A DNA stretch of 64,000 nt from Pedobacter sp. PLR (lineage in GTDB: Bacteria; Bacteroidota; Bacteroidia; Sphingobacteriales; Sphingobacteriaceae). The position numbers and the translations under genes were made by a program. Below, one piece after another: positions 40,865 to 50,227 of this stretch. Position 1 is the first letter of the stretch. Each line of letters begins with the position of its first letter. The notes beneath the pieces are model-generated. The model was given only the letters and a program-made list of their open reading frames with translations. It was not told the DNA's origin and ran no database searches. Where the stretch lies: NCBI RefSeq assembly GCF_026239675.1, contig NZ_JAPIVQ010000001.1:496001-560000 (forward strand), read 5' to 3'.

Positions 40865-43111
40865 CTATTTGCACCATTTTTCAAGTTTATCCATCAAGTC
40901 TTCCAGGCGAATAGGTTTACCTATATAATCATCCATCCCGGCATCTAAACAATCTTGTTCATCACCTTTTAGTGTATTGGCTGTTAATGCAATAATAACT
41001 GGCTGTTTCAATTGCTTTTTTCTGATTAGTCGGGTTGCCACTAAACCGTCCATTACTGGCATTTGCATGTCCATTAAGACAATGTCATAATCTTTTCCAT
41101 TAACAGCCTCAATGGCCTCTTCTCCATTTTTCACCAGGTCCGGTTTATAACCTAATCGATTAAGAATATTAACGATTACCAATTGGTTTGTTAATTTATC
41201 CTCTGCTACCAGCAATTCGCAAGGGTAATTTATTGAAAATTGAGCCGACAATTTGTTATGAGGCACCTGTTCTTCTATTTCTGCATGCCTTCTTATTTGC
41301 AATGCATTTGAGACTTGTTTACTAAGGACATGTTGGCGGATAGGCTTTGTTACGACTGAATAAAACAGACCAAGTTGACTCTCTTCAAATTCTTCGCCAA
41401 TAGAACTGAGCAAAAGAATCGGAATAAATGGATAGCGCAGCTTCATCAACTTGGCCAGCATTACACCATCCATGCCGGGCATTTGCATATCTGTAATCAC
41501 TAAGTCAATTGCCGGATCAAGCGACAGTATTGATAATGCCTGTTTAGCCGAACTGGCGGATATAGGTTGTAAGTTCCAATATCCAAGCTGCTTATTTAAA
41601 ATGCTCAGGTTCGTAGCATTATCATCAACAACCATTACCTTTTTGCCAGCATGTTCAGTCATGCTTGAATTGGCATATGGCAACAGGAACTTAGTTCCAA
41701 TTTGCGTACGCATCATAAATGAGAAGGTCGATCCCTGATCCAGCTCACTCTCCACATTAATTTTGCCACCCATAAGTTTGACAAGTTTTTCTGAAATTGC
41801 GAGGCCCAGGCCAGTACCACCATACTTACGGGTTGTAGAAGAATCAACCTGCGAAAAAGAGTTAAACAAATTACCCAATTTATCAGCCGCTATTCCAATA
41901 CCTGTATCACTTACTGCAAATTTCAGTTCGAACTGTCCGTTTTGTAAAATATTCCCCACAGAAACGGCTACGAAAACCTCACCCTGCTCAGTAAATTTCA
42001 TAGAATTTCCAACCAGATTAATCAATACCTGCCTCAGCCGTAGCTGATCACCAACAATTTGCAAAGGAACATCTTCTTCAATATGATAGACTAGTTCCAA
42101 CTGAAGTTCAGCAGATTTAACTGCAAATATATCAAGGACATCTTCAATACACTTACGCAAGTTAAAATCTTCAGACTCTAATTCCATATTGCCGGATTCT
42201 ATTTTAGAAACGTCCAGTATATCGTTGATCACATTAATCAATGCTTCACCACAATTAGCAATCACATCCGCAAACATATACTGCTCTTTATTCAAGTCAG
42301 TTTCCTTTAAAAGCATCGCCATCCCCATAACCCCATTCATCGGGGTGCGGATCTCATGACTCATGTTAGCCAGAAAGATGCTTTTGGCTTGATTGGCCCG
42401 ATCTGCTTCAGCTCTGGCTTTTTCCAATTCTAAATTAGATACCTTAAGCTTCTCGTTGGCTTTTTCCAATATCTCTTCATTCTGTTTCCGAACCGATGAT
42501 AGTTGAGCTTCTTTTTGTAGCTCGGCCATTGCTAAGGTCTGGGCAACCTGCCTTTCATTAGATTTTCTTAGTAAGTAGGCCCATAATCCACAGACAAAAA
42601 AGATCATATCGGCCAGCAACATATGAATTATAAAAGTCTGCAAATCAAAATTATCCAACTGTGTAAAATAGATTCCGGTTACCCCACTATTTTGCAAATA
42701 GCCAAATACCGCATGATGAACCATAACCACAATTAGCATCGGTATCTGTAGTTTCCATTTCTCATAGGAGATTAACAGCGTGCTGCCAATAAAGGCAAAG
42801 AAATGCATTTCGAATAGTCCATGCATCTGGTAAATAAACTGTGCCATAAAAATACCCAGCACTGCGCTTAAAACGTATTGATAAAGATCGGATGATGGTA
42901 AAAGATATTTCACGGAATAATAAGCCAGCAAAGAAAGACCACCTACTCCAAATGCAATTAACCAGGTATCATAAAATTGCGCAAATATTAGCCCCACGAT
43001 GAAGTATACCCATAAAAAGTAATTCATTAAACGATCCGTTCTTTCCTTAACGCCCAGGAAAAGTAAACGGTTTTGGCTTTCAAAATTAGTGATATGATTG
43101 TTCGAAATCAT
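40865..43111 (-). CDS. Hybrid sensor histidine kinase with two receiver domains
   Basis: A 748-residue protein. The first 185 residues hold six hydrophobic segments with His-rich signatures ([17 protein letters not shown] and [12 protein letters not shown]) that look like a membrane module found in many bacterial chemoreceptors and cyclases. Next come a coiled linker, HisKA with [10 protein letters not shown] (H252), HATPase (N box near 369, [10 protein letters not shown] near 431), and receiver domains with D541 and D681. No DNA-binding output is attached, so phosphotransfer to another protein is expected. The signal is unknown. Confidence 0.92.
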   Translation of the reverse strand: MISNNHITNFESQNRLLFLGVKERTDRLMNYFLWVYFIVGLIFAQFYDTWLIAFGVGGLSLLAYYSVKYLLPSSDLYQYVLSAVLGIFMAQFIYQMHGLFEMHFFAFIGSTLLISYEKWKLQIPMLIVVMVHHAVFGYLQNSGVTGIYFTQLDNFDLQTFIIHMLLADMIFFVCGLWAYLLRKSNERQVAQTLAMAELQKEAQLSSVRKQNEEILEKANEKLKVSNLELEKARAEADRANQAKSIFLANMSHEIRTPMNGVMGMAMLLKETDLNKEQYMFADVIANCGEALINVINDILDVSKIESGNMELESEDFNLRKCIEDVLDIFAVKSAELQLELVYHIEEDVPLQIVGDQLRLRQVLINLVGNSMKFTEQGEVFVAVSVGNILQNGQFELKFAVSDTGIGIAADKLGNLFNSFSQVDSSTTRKYGGTGLGLAISEKLVKLMGGKINVESELDQGSTFSFMMRTQIGTKFLLPYANSSMTEHAGKKVMVVDDNATNLSILNKQLGYWNLQPISASSAKQALSILSLDPAIDLVITDMQMPGMDGVMLAKLMKLRYPFIPILLLSSIGEEFEESQLGLFYSVVTKPIRQHVLSKQVSNALQIRRHAEIEEQVPHNKLSAQFSINYPCELLVAEDKLTNQLVIVNILNRLGYKPDLVKNGEEAIEAVNGKDYDIVLMDMQMPVMDGLVATRLIRKKQLKQPVIIALTANTLKGDEQDCLDAGMDDYIGKPIRLEDLMDKLEKWCK

Positions 43112-43138
43112 TGCTTAAATCAGTTCAAAAATTAATTA

Positions 43139-43729
43139 TTATTTGCAGTCTGGCAAAGTACAACCATAGGATTTTAGTGCTGCCTCACTGAAAACCAGAT
43201 CAGTTTGTTTTTTCAACAAACCATTCAATGCTATTTTTGCGAAGCTGGTTTTTTCATCTGTACAATAACGAGTGGTGTTATAATTCCCTTTATAATATAA
43301 ATGCTGAGCCTGATCTAGTAAAACTGCCTGGGGAGTAGAATACACACCACAAGCTGCAGCAAGGTTTTTATCAAATAGAATAGGGATTTGGAGACCAAAC
43401 TTATTTTGGATGGTTTCCGGAGTAAAAGATTTTGGACTCAATACCACCACTCTAAAATCAATACGATCGCCATACTCTTTAACCAGTGATTTAAAATGCT
43501 TCATGTTAAATCGTGAACAGGGGCAGTCTGGATTAAAAAAATGGAGAAAAATAGGTTTATTATGGTTATTGTTCAAAGCTTTGTTAACGATCAAACTGCC
43601 TGTCTCAATTGATTTATAGTCTTTAGGAACTGGAGTTGGCAATTGGTAAATGATATCGTTGTACCAGAATAGATATCCAATGGCAGAAAACAAAAATATT
43701 AGCCAAAAAAATACGAGAGCTTTTTTCAT
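43139..43729 (-). CDS. Thioredoxin-fold membrane-anchored protein (DUF6436-like)
   Basis: About 196 residues: a signal anchor (KALVFFWLIFLFSAIGYLFWY) and an AhpC/TlpA-type fold with FLHFFNPDCPCSRFN, where CPC stands at the place of the CxxC active site, and IPILFDKNLAAACGVYSTPQAVLLD containing the cis-Pro region. The frame extends four residues upstream to 43741. ATG 43729 (MKKALVF) is the better start. It lies 28 bases after the hybrid kinase gene on the same strand but reads into it. The active-site change from CxxC to CxC is unusual. Confidence 0.75.
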   Translation of the reverse strand: MKKALVFFWLIFLFSAIGYLFWYNDIIYQLPTPVPKDYKSIETGSLIVNKALNNNHNKPIFLHFFNPDCPCSRFNMKHFKSLVKEYGDRIDFRVVVLSPKSFTPETIQNKFGLQIPILFDKNLAAACGVYSTPQAVLLDQAQHLYYKGNYNTTRYCTDEKTSFAKIALNGLLKKQTDLVFSEAALKSYGCTLPDCK

Positions 43730-43741
43730 ATTGAAATACAA

Positions 43742-44101
43742 AACAATAGTAAGTTGCGTTTGTCAAACCAATAACGTCATTTATTATATTAAACGGAAGG
43801 AAATATAAAATATATTTTGTGTTTCAAAAATTCCGGGGCATACCCACATTCAGACTATGCAAACACGCGAATATTACAGTGGGGAAAGATATGGCCTTGC
43901 TAAAAAGATTTATGCTGATTTAATTTAGTGAGCGCACAATATAAAAGGGCTATAAGCGTCTTTATATATGAGAGCGTTAATTTAGATAAAGCGGGAATGA
44001 TCGGAGGATCATTTCCGCTTTTCTTATTTTAAGCATATGTTAAGGCCAATTTTGTGCCCTATGTGTTGGTTCCTAAGGAGAAATCAGCATCAATGTTTTC
44101 G
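43742..44101. other. Intergenic gap with terminator
   Basis: A stem AAAGCGGGAATGATC/GATCATTTCCGCTTT (43988-44002 and 44007-44021) followed by TTCTT is a terminator, usable in either direction. A 23-codon ORF at 43857 (MQTREYYSGERYG...) has no support as a gene and may be a relic. The rest shows nothing. Confidence 0.45.
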
Positions 44102-44878
44102 CTACAAAGGCATAAAACCATCTCCTAAATTTTCTTCGTCCATACCGACATAAGAATAGTGGCGCGGCAGGTACCAACTAACAGTCTGCATTACGCTTCT
44201 ATATGTGCTTTCATCCTTGAAGTTTTTAGGTGTCAAATTGAAAACAATCTCCTGTGAAACTCCATTTCCATTTTTCCTATGTCGCATCATTAATAATACC
44301 TTTGGTGTCTCAACACCTCTCGATTTTAAAAACTTATCAATAAGTTGTCGGGTTTGTTTTGGTAGAATTGTCTCGGACGGCTGTCCAATCATTACTTCTT
44401 CATTTTCAGCAATAGTTTCATCGTTTGTCTCTTTTGAAAATGCCGTTTCTGTATTTGTATAAAATGTATTGTTTAAACGCAAGTTTAAAATGTCACCATA
44501 AGATAAGACCCAATCTACACCCTGCTGTGTTGGATTAATTGCTACACCAAAACCAGAAGTAAGCAAAAAATCGTCTTTCATTTTATCAATTACAAAACAT
44601 TGAAAACTTTTATTTGGTTCCGGTAAAAAAAGCTGAAAATAAGGGAATCCATCAGGTCCGGTTATTACTTGTGGGTCGCCGCAACGAAAACTTGCCTGGC
44701 CAATGTTATCTAAAAATGTTTGTTGCCACTTTTCGTCTCTTTCCGTTTGTGGTGTCTGAACGAGTTTAAATAGAATGTCTGTTTTATTTAAATCTCCTAT
44801 ATAAGGCTCAGTATTTTTCTCAAGAGAATTGTCTGATTGTGGCTGCTCTTTTTTATTTAAAAAATCAATTTTTCCCAT
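44102..44878 (-). CDS. Hypothetical protein, possibly a SseB/YbjN-like fold
   Basis: A 258-residue soluble protein starting MGKIDFLNKKE (a start two codons earlier, 44884, is also possible). The first 40 residues are polar. The middle (FRCGDPQVITGPDGFPYFQLFLP, FGVAINP) is strand-rich with a central acidic linker near residues 150-175. The C-terminus again is compact. No family is recognised with confidence. The SseB idea is a loose impression. It is a single gene on the minus strand. Confidence 0.6.
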   Translation of the reverse strand: MGKIDFLNKKEQPQSDNSLEKNTEPYIGDLNKTDILFKLVQTPQTERDEKWQQTFLDNIGQASFRCGDPQVITGPDGFPYFQLFLPEPNKSFQCFVIDKMKDDFLLTSGFGVAINPTQQGVDWVLSYGDILNLRLNNTFYTNTETAFSKETNDETIAENEEVMIGQPSETILPKQTRQLIDKFLKSRGVETPKVLLMMRHRKNGNGVSQEIVFNLTPKNFKDESTYRSVMQTVSWYLPRHYSYVGMDEENLGDGFMPL

Positions 44879-44924
44879 TTGCAATTATTAATATGTTTGT
44901 TTTTATAAGGTATCAGTAAATTAA

Positions 44925-45104
44925 TTATTCGTTCCGTCCCAAAACTATTCCATACGCTTAACTACTTCGGGTTTTCTCAATGAAACAATTTCTCCATCCA
45001 GAATCCCCTATGGTGATACAAACGATGGTTTAACCATTCAAGTATGGCCCAATATAAGAGGACCACCGAAAGTAGCCAATGCATTTGATGTAAATCAACA
45101 TTAA
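44925..45104 (+). pseudogene. Possible gene remnant
   Basis: A 59-codon stop-free stretch without start codon ends in WPNIRGPPKVANAFDVNQH and a stop, and its second half reads like real protein. It may be the tail of a lost gene on the plus strand. The rest of the gap 44879-45246 has two small hairpins (TACCTG/CAGGTA, CAGCAG/CTGCTG) that may end the NmrA-like transcript. Confidence 0.25.
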
Positions 45105-45246
45105 TTTATCTCAGCGATGGCGATAGATTTAGTCAAATCCACAAACAAAAAATCCCTACCTGAATAAACAGGTAAGGTGTAATCAGCAGCATTTTCTATA
45201 TAACTGCTGAGTCATTCCGTGAGTAGCTGAAGGTATTTATAGAATT

Positions 45247-46122
45247 CTAATAAATATGAGCGACAAATTCAGACATGGTTGTAGGTTTTCTACCTAAGAA
45301 TCCTTCTAACGTGTCATTCAAGACATCCATTGTGCCTTGCGCCTGAGCCATCGCCCACATGGTAAACATACCAATATACAAGTCCGGAACCCCAAACTCT
45401 TTCATTTTAGATTCAAATAGGTCAACTTCTAAGGATTGATAGTTAACATCTTTCCCCAGCTGATTACCTATGGCCTTAGCGATCTCACTAAAAGAGACCG
45501 AAGTTGAATTAGTTAAACTATAAATTTGCTTTTCATGTCCTTCAGTGGTTAGTACGTGTGCAGCAGCTTCTGCTAACTCTTCGCGAAGCACATAGCTTGC
45601 TTTACCGTCCTTTGCAGGAAATAATATGATACCAGTCTCAGCTACTTTTTCTCCGGCAAAAACTGGTATCATTTCCAGATAAATACCGTTTTGAAGTATA
45701 GTATAATCAATGCCACTATCTATCAGATAGGCTTCTGTTTGTGCATGTGAATTTTGGAATGCGGCTATAGACGAGTCCTCAAAATTGGTTTTCCTCACAA
45801 AAGAGGTATAAACAATATATTTAACATTGGCCTCTTTCGCAGCCTTTATGGTGTTTATGTGCTGAGCAGTCCTGTTTTCGACAGCTTGTCTATCATTACT
45901 GGAAACCAATAATAGTTTATCTACGCCTTGAAATGCTTTAACCAATGAATCATAGTCTGTGTAATCCCCAACTCTTACTTCAACTCCCCTGCTTTTAAGA
46001 TGCTGCGCATTTGCTTCGTTTCTTACTAAAGCGGAAATTTCAGATGGTCTAACACCTTTGCTTAATAAATGGTCAATGGCTTTCGAACCGAATTGACCTG
46101 TTGCACCTGTTACTAAAATCAT
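45247..46122 (-). CDS. NmrA/QorB-like NAD(P)H-binding oxidoreductase
   Basis: A 291-residue Rossmann-fold protein of the atypical SDR, NmrA/QorB type (NAD(P)H:quinone oxidoreductase-like). Nucleotide binding is seen in ILVTGATGQFGSKAID at the N-terminus. Further SDR-like pieces are KLLLVSSNDRQAV and YTSFVRKTNFE near residue 105. It is divergent from an HxlR regulator over a 107-base region with repeated GTATAC boxes, a classic quinone- or electrophile-responsive pair. Confidence 0.88.
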   Translation of the reverse strand: MILVTGATGQFGSKAIDHLLSKGVRPSEISALVRNEANAQHLKSRGVEVRVGDYTDYDSLVKAFQGVDKLLLVSSNDRQAVENRTAQHINTIKAAKEANVKYIVYTSFVRKTNFEDSSIAAFQNSHAQTEAYLIDSGIDYTILQNGIYLEMIPVFAGEKVAETGIILFPAKDGKASYVLREELAEAAAHVLTTEGHEKQIYSLTNSTSVSFSEIAKAIGNQLGKDVNYQSLEVDLFESKMKEFGVPDLYIGMFTMWAMAQAQGTMDVLNDTLEGFLGRKPTTMSEFVAHIY

Positions 46123-46166
46123 ATCTTATATTTTGTTATGATGTAAACCTAGCGATATTAATATAC

Positions 46167-46212
46167 TAAGTATACTTTGTTCTTAAATATTAGTACTATA
46201 CTTTTGTATACT
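46167..46212 (+). promoter_or_regulatory. HxlR promoter with overlapping operator boxes
   Basis: TTTG (46176-46179), 19 bases, TACTTTTG (46199-46206): an exact fit to the Bacteroidota -33/-7 promoter. AAGTATACTT overlaps the -33 box and TGTATACTA overlaps the -7 box, with ACTATACTT between. These repeated TATAC boxes are a likely HxlR binding region that also covers the divergent oxidoreductase promoter. Confidence 0.65.
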
Positions 46213-46229
46213 AGAATAACGTAAAATTT

Positions 46230-46613
46230 ATGAGTGATTTCAAGGAATTATTAGATAGAGATAAGGTGCAACAGTGCCCACGCCATTATGTACTGGCTTT
46301 AACGGACACCTTAAATGTCATGAATGGCAAATGGAAGCTACCGATAATTGCCTCGCTGCTGCATGGGAAAATCCGTTTTAAGGATTTACAAAACAACATC
46401 GATAAAATCACTCCCAGAATGTTGTCAAAAGAGCTGAAAGAACTGGAATTAAACGGTATTATAGAGCGTAAAGTGTACAATCAAACTCCTGTATTAATAG
46501 AGTATATTCTAACAGAGTCCGGTAAGAACTTAACTGGTTTAATTGACTCGATGATTGATTGGGGAATGCTCCATAGAACCGAAGCCATCAAAAGTAGCTG
46601 GCCTAACGATTAA
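46230..46613 (+). CDS. HxlR-family transcription regulator
   Basis: A 127-residue winged-helix protein. Family marks are a Cys near the N-terminus (VQQCPRHYVL), then NGKWKLPIIASLLHGKIRFKDLQNNIDKITPRMLSKELKELE, which is the HxlR recognition helix, and a wing with IERKVYNQTPVLIEY. The Cys is often the thiol sensor in YodB/HypR-type members. It probably represses the divergent NmrA-like oxidoreductase and its own gene through the boxes between them. Confidence 0.9.
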   Translation: MSDFKELLDRDKVQQCPRHYVLALTDTLNVMNGKWKLPIIASLLHGKIRFKDLQNNIDKITPRMLSKELKELELNGIIERKVYNQTPVLIEYILTESGKNLTGLIDSMIDWGMLHRTEAIKSSWPND

Positions 46614-46829
46614 CAGAACTGATCAATAACGGTTTCAGCTGGTATATCAAAATTCCAAAGGCGAATTGCCCCTATCAATGCTCTGGACTCTTGATAATGA
46701 ATCTATTTCCCTATGGTCATTGATATGTAATTCCTTCCTTCAGCTCCCTCTGGAGACCCTAAAATTTCGTAAATTAATGTAAAAAACAAGGCATGGTTAT
46801 TTTTCTACTTTATTTAAACACACATCAAG

Positions 46830-47411
46830 ATGAAAAAGCAACTATTTGTAGTACTGGCACTGTTAGCCACGCTAACTGCCTGCTCGCCTTACACTTACTA
46901 TGCAGTGAGTAATAAACCCCTGAATGCAACTTATAAAACTTATGCCTGGATTCCTGAAGGCCAGTCCAAAACCTCAAATATCTATAATAACGACATTGCT
47001 ACCGATCTGATTGTAGAAACTGCCAGTCAGCAACTCAACACTAGGGGTTTGACGCTTGACAATGCAAAACCTGACATACTGGTCCGTTATACAGCTGTTG
47101 TAAACAAGGAAACCAGGATATATAACGAACCAGTCTATTACTACTCCCCATGGAGGATGGGTCCTAGAGTAAGTTATTACCGGGGCCGGTCGGCTTATTA
47201 TTATTCCTTTTACGATCCTTTCCCAATATATGTTGGCAGTACTGAAAGAAGAATGATCGTAAAAGAAAGTAGCATCATGATTGATCTTATAGATCGTAGA
47301 TCCTCTAAGGTCATCTGGAGAGGTTGGGCTGAAGGAGTGGTAAACAATCCGGAGAAGGCAATTAATGAATTGCCGCAAGTTGTAACCAATATATTCAAAA
47401 AGCTTATATAA
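46830..47411 (+). CDS. DUF4136 lipoprotein
   Basis: A 193-residue lipoprotein. The signal peptide ends in LTACSP (Cys near residue 18). The DUF4136 domain follows: YKTYAWIPEG, TDLIVETASQQLNTRG, and a C-terminal SSIMIDLIDRRSSKVIWRGWAEG. An aromatic Tyr-rich insert lies near residues 100-125. Its role is unknown. DUF4136 proteins are outer-membrane-associated lipoproteins common in Bacteroidota. It is monocistronic, with a terminator 42 bases after the stop. Confidence 0.85.
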   Translation: MKKQLFVVLALLATLTACSPYTYYAVSNKPLNATYKTYAWIPEGQSKTSNIYNNDIATDLIVETASQQLNTRGLTLDNAKPDILVRYTAVVNKETRIYNEPVYYYSPWRMGPRVSYYRGRSAYYYSFYDPFPIYVGSTERRMIVKESSIMIDLIDRRSSKVIWRGWAEGVVNNPEKAINELPQVVTNIFKKLI

Positions 47412-47452
47412 CTACTTTAGTTGAATGAAATTCATGACCTTTTCATATAATA

Positions 47453-47494
47453 AATAATGGCCGGTGTATTCCAATTACATCGGCCATTATTTTT
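47453..47494. terminator. Terminator after DUF4136 gene
   Basis: AATAATGGCCG (47453-47463) pairs with CGGCCATTATT (47481-47491) over a 17-base loop, then TTT. It ends the DUF4136 transcript. Confidence 0.7.
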
Positions 47495-47796
47495 ACTATT
47501 CCTTTTGTCTTGCTTGCATAAAATCTGGATAGCATTGATAGCTCTAAGATCACATTTTACAGGCTAAGATTCTTGAATTCGAAGCAAACTGTTTTCTACA
47601 AAAAAATGAACAAGTTGAATGTGCAGTACCTCCACCAGGTAAGAAAGCTTAATTTCAATCTATATCCTAAAACAACCCTCTTTCTTTCGTTTAAAAATAC
47701 CCATTTATAGCTATAAGGTAAAAACACGCCCATTATACTATAACCAGTTTTTGCATTATCTTCATACTTCTAATTTTTAAACTCAATTTAAATCTA
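47495..47796. other. Intergenic gap with no recognised element
   Basis: This 302-base stretch between the terminator and the lipoprotein gene shows no gene, repeat or clear promoter to me. Confidence 0.4.
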
Positions 47797-48576
47797 ATGC
47801 AAGAAAAAACAATTAATTACTCTCCTTTATTATTATGTGCTTTGCTTATGCTTGGTATGCTCGTTGGCTGTAAAAAAGATAACGATATTCCATCAGAGCC
47901 AAAACCACCTGTACTTTCTATGAACGAGTTATACCAAAGCGCCATACTGGATGCAATGGTTGCTGATAGTGCAGAAATAATTGACACATTATGGGCATTA
48001 ACTCCTGAAAACACTGCTTTGAAATGGAAAACAATTAATGGTAAGCCACATGTGTTGCTGGCTAGCTATATGCGTTTTCCATCTAGCTATCCGGTTGGCG
48101 AATCGATTACCAATTCATGGGGCGAATCCTGGTTATTCATCCCACAGCAAATGAAAGCACGCATAGGTTCTTCTTTCACTGCAGCGAGTGATACCACCAT
48201 GCGTATCTGTCAGTTGTTGGGCTTACCCCCTGCTAATGAACGAAGCAATACGCACATCGCCGAGATTTGGGTAAACCCGGAAAATTTGTATAGGCCAGCA
48301 GGAAGCCGTGTGATCACCACTAAAAGAGCTGGTGCGGTACTAAGTAATAATAATCCTGAAGGTTTCGGCTCATGGTATAATAATTATATTGTTTTTGCCT
48401 ATTACCGTACACTATCAACTACAGCAGATTTCCATTACCCATGGACGCGTTTGGGTTATACCTATGATTGGGCTCCTAAAGCAAAGGAGGTTGGATTGAG
48501 TGAATATGTTTTACAACCTAATTCAGCCGCTTTAGTGGAAAAGGTATCAAAAGTGAGTAACTATTTTAAAATATAA
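47797..48576 (+). CDS. Lipoprotein of unknown function
   Basis: A 259-residue lipoprotein with lipobox MLVGCKKD (Cys near residue 25). The mature part has no domain I recognise. It has LWALTPENTALKWKTINGKPHVLLASY, a SWGESWLFIP stretch, and an aromatic strand-rich end (DFHYPWTRLGYTYDW). It begins 36 bases after an A/T-rich upstream region and is 19 bases from pncA, so the two may be co-transcribed. Confidence 0.65.
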   Translation: MQEKTINYSPLLLCALLMLGMLVGCKKDNDIPSEPKPPVLSMNELYQSAILDAMVADSAEIIDTLWALTPENTALKWKTINGKPHVLLASYMRFPSSYPVGESITNSWGESWLFIPQQMKARIGSSFTAASDTTMRICQLLGLPPANERSNTHIAEIWVNPENLYRPAGSRVITTKRAGAVLSNNNPEGFGSWYNNYIVFAYYRTLSTTADFHYPWTRLGYTYDWAPKAKEVGLSEYVLQPNSAALVEKVSKVSNYFKI

Positions 48577-48595
48577 TAACCTATAATCCTTATTT

Positions 48596-49186
48596 ATGAA
48601 AGCTTTAATTATTATCGACATCCAGTATGATTTTTTACCTGGAGGCGCTTTAGCTGTTAACCATGGTGATGAAATCGTCCAGACAATTAACGACTTACAG
48701 GCAGAATATGATATCGTAGTAGCTACCCAGGATTGGCATCCGGGAGGTCATAAAAGTTTCTTTACTTCCCACCCGGATAAAAAACCGTTTGAAGAAATAT
48801 CGTTAAACGGATTAAATCAGGTGCTATGGCCTGAGCATTGCATACAAGGAACAAAGGGAGCAGAATTGGCTCCGGAACTTTCAACGAATGCCATTGAGGC
48901 TATTTTTAGAAAAGGGATGGATAAAGAAATTGATAGTTACAGCGGCTTTTTTGACAATGGTAGAAAAAAATCTACAGGCATGGCCGATTATCTTAAAGGA
49001 AGAGGAGTTACTGAGGTAGCCGTTTGTGGAGTGGCCGCCGATTATTGTGTGTACTATACAGCTAATGATGCGTTAGACTTAGGTTTTAAATCAAGTATTA
49101 TAGAACGTGCTTCTAAGCCGATTGATCCGGAAAGATACGAACGTGTTAAGAGAGATTTTCAGCAAAAGGGCGGGACTGTTATTTAA
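48596..49186 (+). CDS. pncA: Nicotinamidase/pyrazinamidase PncA
   Basis: A 196-residue isochorismatase-fold enzyme that turns nicotinamide into nicotinate for NAD salvage. The catalytic Asp is in IIIDIQYDFLPGG, metal-binding residues follow in ATQDWHPGGHKSF, the catalytic Lys lies in FRKGMDKEIDSYSGF, and the Cys in CGVAADYCVYYTANDA. All hallmark residues of the family are visible. It is downstream of the unknown lipoprotein and followed by a terminator. Confidence 0.93.
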   Translation: MKALIIIDIQYDFLPGGALAVNHGDEIVQTINDLQAEYDIVVATQDWHPGGHKSFFTSHPDKKPFEEISLNGLNQVLWPEHCIQGTKGAELAPELSTNAIEAIFRKGMDKEIDSYSGFFDNGRKKSTGMADYLKGRGVTEVAVCGVAADYCVYYTANDALDLGFKSSIIERASKPIDPERYERVKRDFQQKGGTVI

Positions 49187-49193
49187 CTACTCA

Positions 49194-49223
49194 AAAGCCT
49201 GGAATCGTAAGATTTCAGGCTTT
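49194..49223 (+). terminator. Terminator after pncA
   Basis: AAAGCCTGGAATC (49194-49206) pairs with GATTTCAGGCTTT (49211-49223) with one mismatch. It follows the pncA stop by 8 bases. Confidence 0.7.
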
Positions 49224-49310
49224 ACTGCGTCAAATCAGTCTTGTAATCAGCATTCCTTTCCTAGGTAACCGATGAGTAGTTGGGGGTATGAATTAAAACA
49301 TCAAATTGAT

Positions 49311-49318
49311 TACATTTG
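49311..49318 (+). promoter_or_regulatory. TAnnTTTG-type -7 element before the Fic gene
   Basis: TACATTTG matches the consensus -7 box and lies two bases before the ATG at 49321. The start point would fall around 49325, suggesting a leaderless transcript starting at ATG 49330. The -33 box is not clear. Confidence 0.35.
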
Positions 49319-49320
49319 TA

Positions 49321-50127
49321 ATGAAGACAATGGACATCATCAAACTTATAGAACAATATCAGCATCTTGACATAGACCAGGTGATAGATCATGAAAAATT
49401 TAATCTGATTTCTATCGTTCACCATTCTACCAGGATTGAAGGCTCAACCCTTACTGAAGTCGAAACTCAGGTTTTACTTATTGAGGGCTTGACACCAAAA
49501 GGAAAGCCTCTGCACGAAAGTCTGATGGTAACTGATCACTATGCTGCGCTTCAATATGCCTTAGAGCAAGCTAAAGCCAGAAGTTCAATTACCAGCCAAT
49601 TTATTCAAAAATTAAACTCACTTATCGTAAAAAATACGGCAAGTACTTATAATACGGTGTTTGGAACTATTGATGCAGCTACCGGAGCTTTTCGCAAAGG
49701 CAACGTAGTCGCTGGAGATACATATTTTCCCAATTTTGATAAGGTGGAGATGTTAACAAAAAATCTCGCTTTGGATCTTGCCAGACGAATGCAGGAGCAT
49801 CTAACTGTACGGGAAAAATTAAACCTTTCCTATGATGCGCATTTTAACCTGGTTAGTATCCATCCTTTTTATGATGGGAATGGCAGAACTTCCAGATTGT
49901 TAATGAACTATATCCAGGCTGTGTATAAACTACCTCTTGCGATCGTACACAATGAAACAAAAACTGATTATTATCAGGCACTCATTGATACTCGTAAACA
50001 TGAAGACATTAACATTTTCAGAAAATTCATGGATGAGGAGTATACCAGGCATTTGTCCGCTGAAATCAGCAAATTTGAAGAAATGAAACACCCTAAAAAA
50101 GGCGGTGGTTTTACATTCTTATTTTAA
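49321..50127 (+). CDS. Fic-family AMP-transferase-like protein
   Basis: About 268 residues. The Fic core has the motif IHPFYDGNGRTSR with catalytic His and the following Asp-Gly-Asn-Gly-Arg. An N-terminal STRIEGSTLTEVETQVLL stretch carries the (S/T)xxxE(G/N)-type inhibitory helix (TRIEGS), as in self-inhibited class II/III Fic proteins. The frame opens from a TTG at 49306. ATG 49321 or 49330 is the natural start. Fic proteins usually AMPylate other proteins. The target is unknown. Confidence 0.88.
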   Translation: MKTMDIIKLIEQYQHLDIDQVIDHEKFNLISIVHHSTRIEGSTLTEVETQVLLIEGLTPKGKPLHESLMVTDHYAALQYALEQAKARSSITSQFIQKLNSLIVKNTASTYNTVFGTIDAATGAFRKGNVVAGDTYFPNFDKVEMLTKNLALDLARRMQEHLTVREKLNLSYDAHFNLVSIHPFYDGNGRTSRLLMNYIQAVYKLPLAIVHNETKTDYYQALIDTRKHEDINIFRKFMDEEYTRHLSAEISKFEEMKHPKKGGGFTFLF

Positions 50128-50169
50128 CTTTCACCAGTGCTCTTAAACTCATCCAATTGGTCTGGGAAA

Positions 50170-50196
50170 GTTAGCTCTCCCAATGGAAGAGCTAAC
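50170..50196. terminator. Hairpin between Fic and GH2 genes
   Basis: GTTAGCTCT (50170-50178) pairs with AGAGCTAAC (50188-50196). It sits between two converging genes. The T-run is poor, so it is a moderate terminator at best. Confidence 0.4.
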
Positions 50197-50227
50197 GACT
50201 CTATTAAATTGAAATATTGATCTTTAT

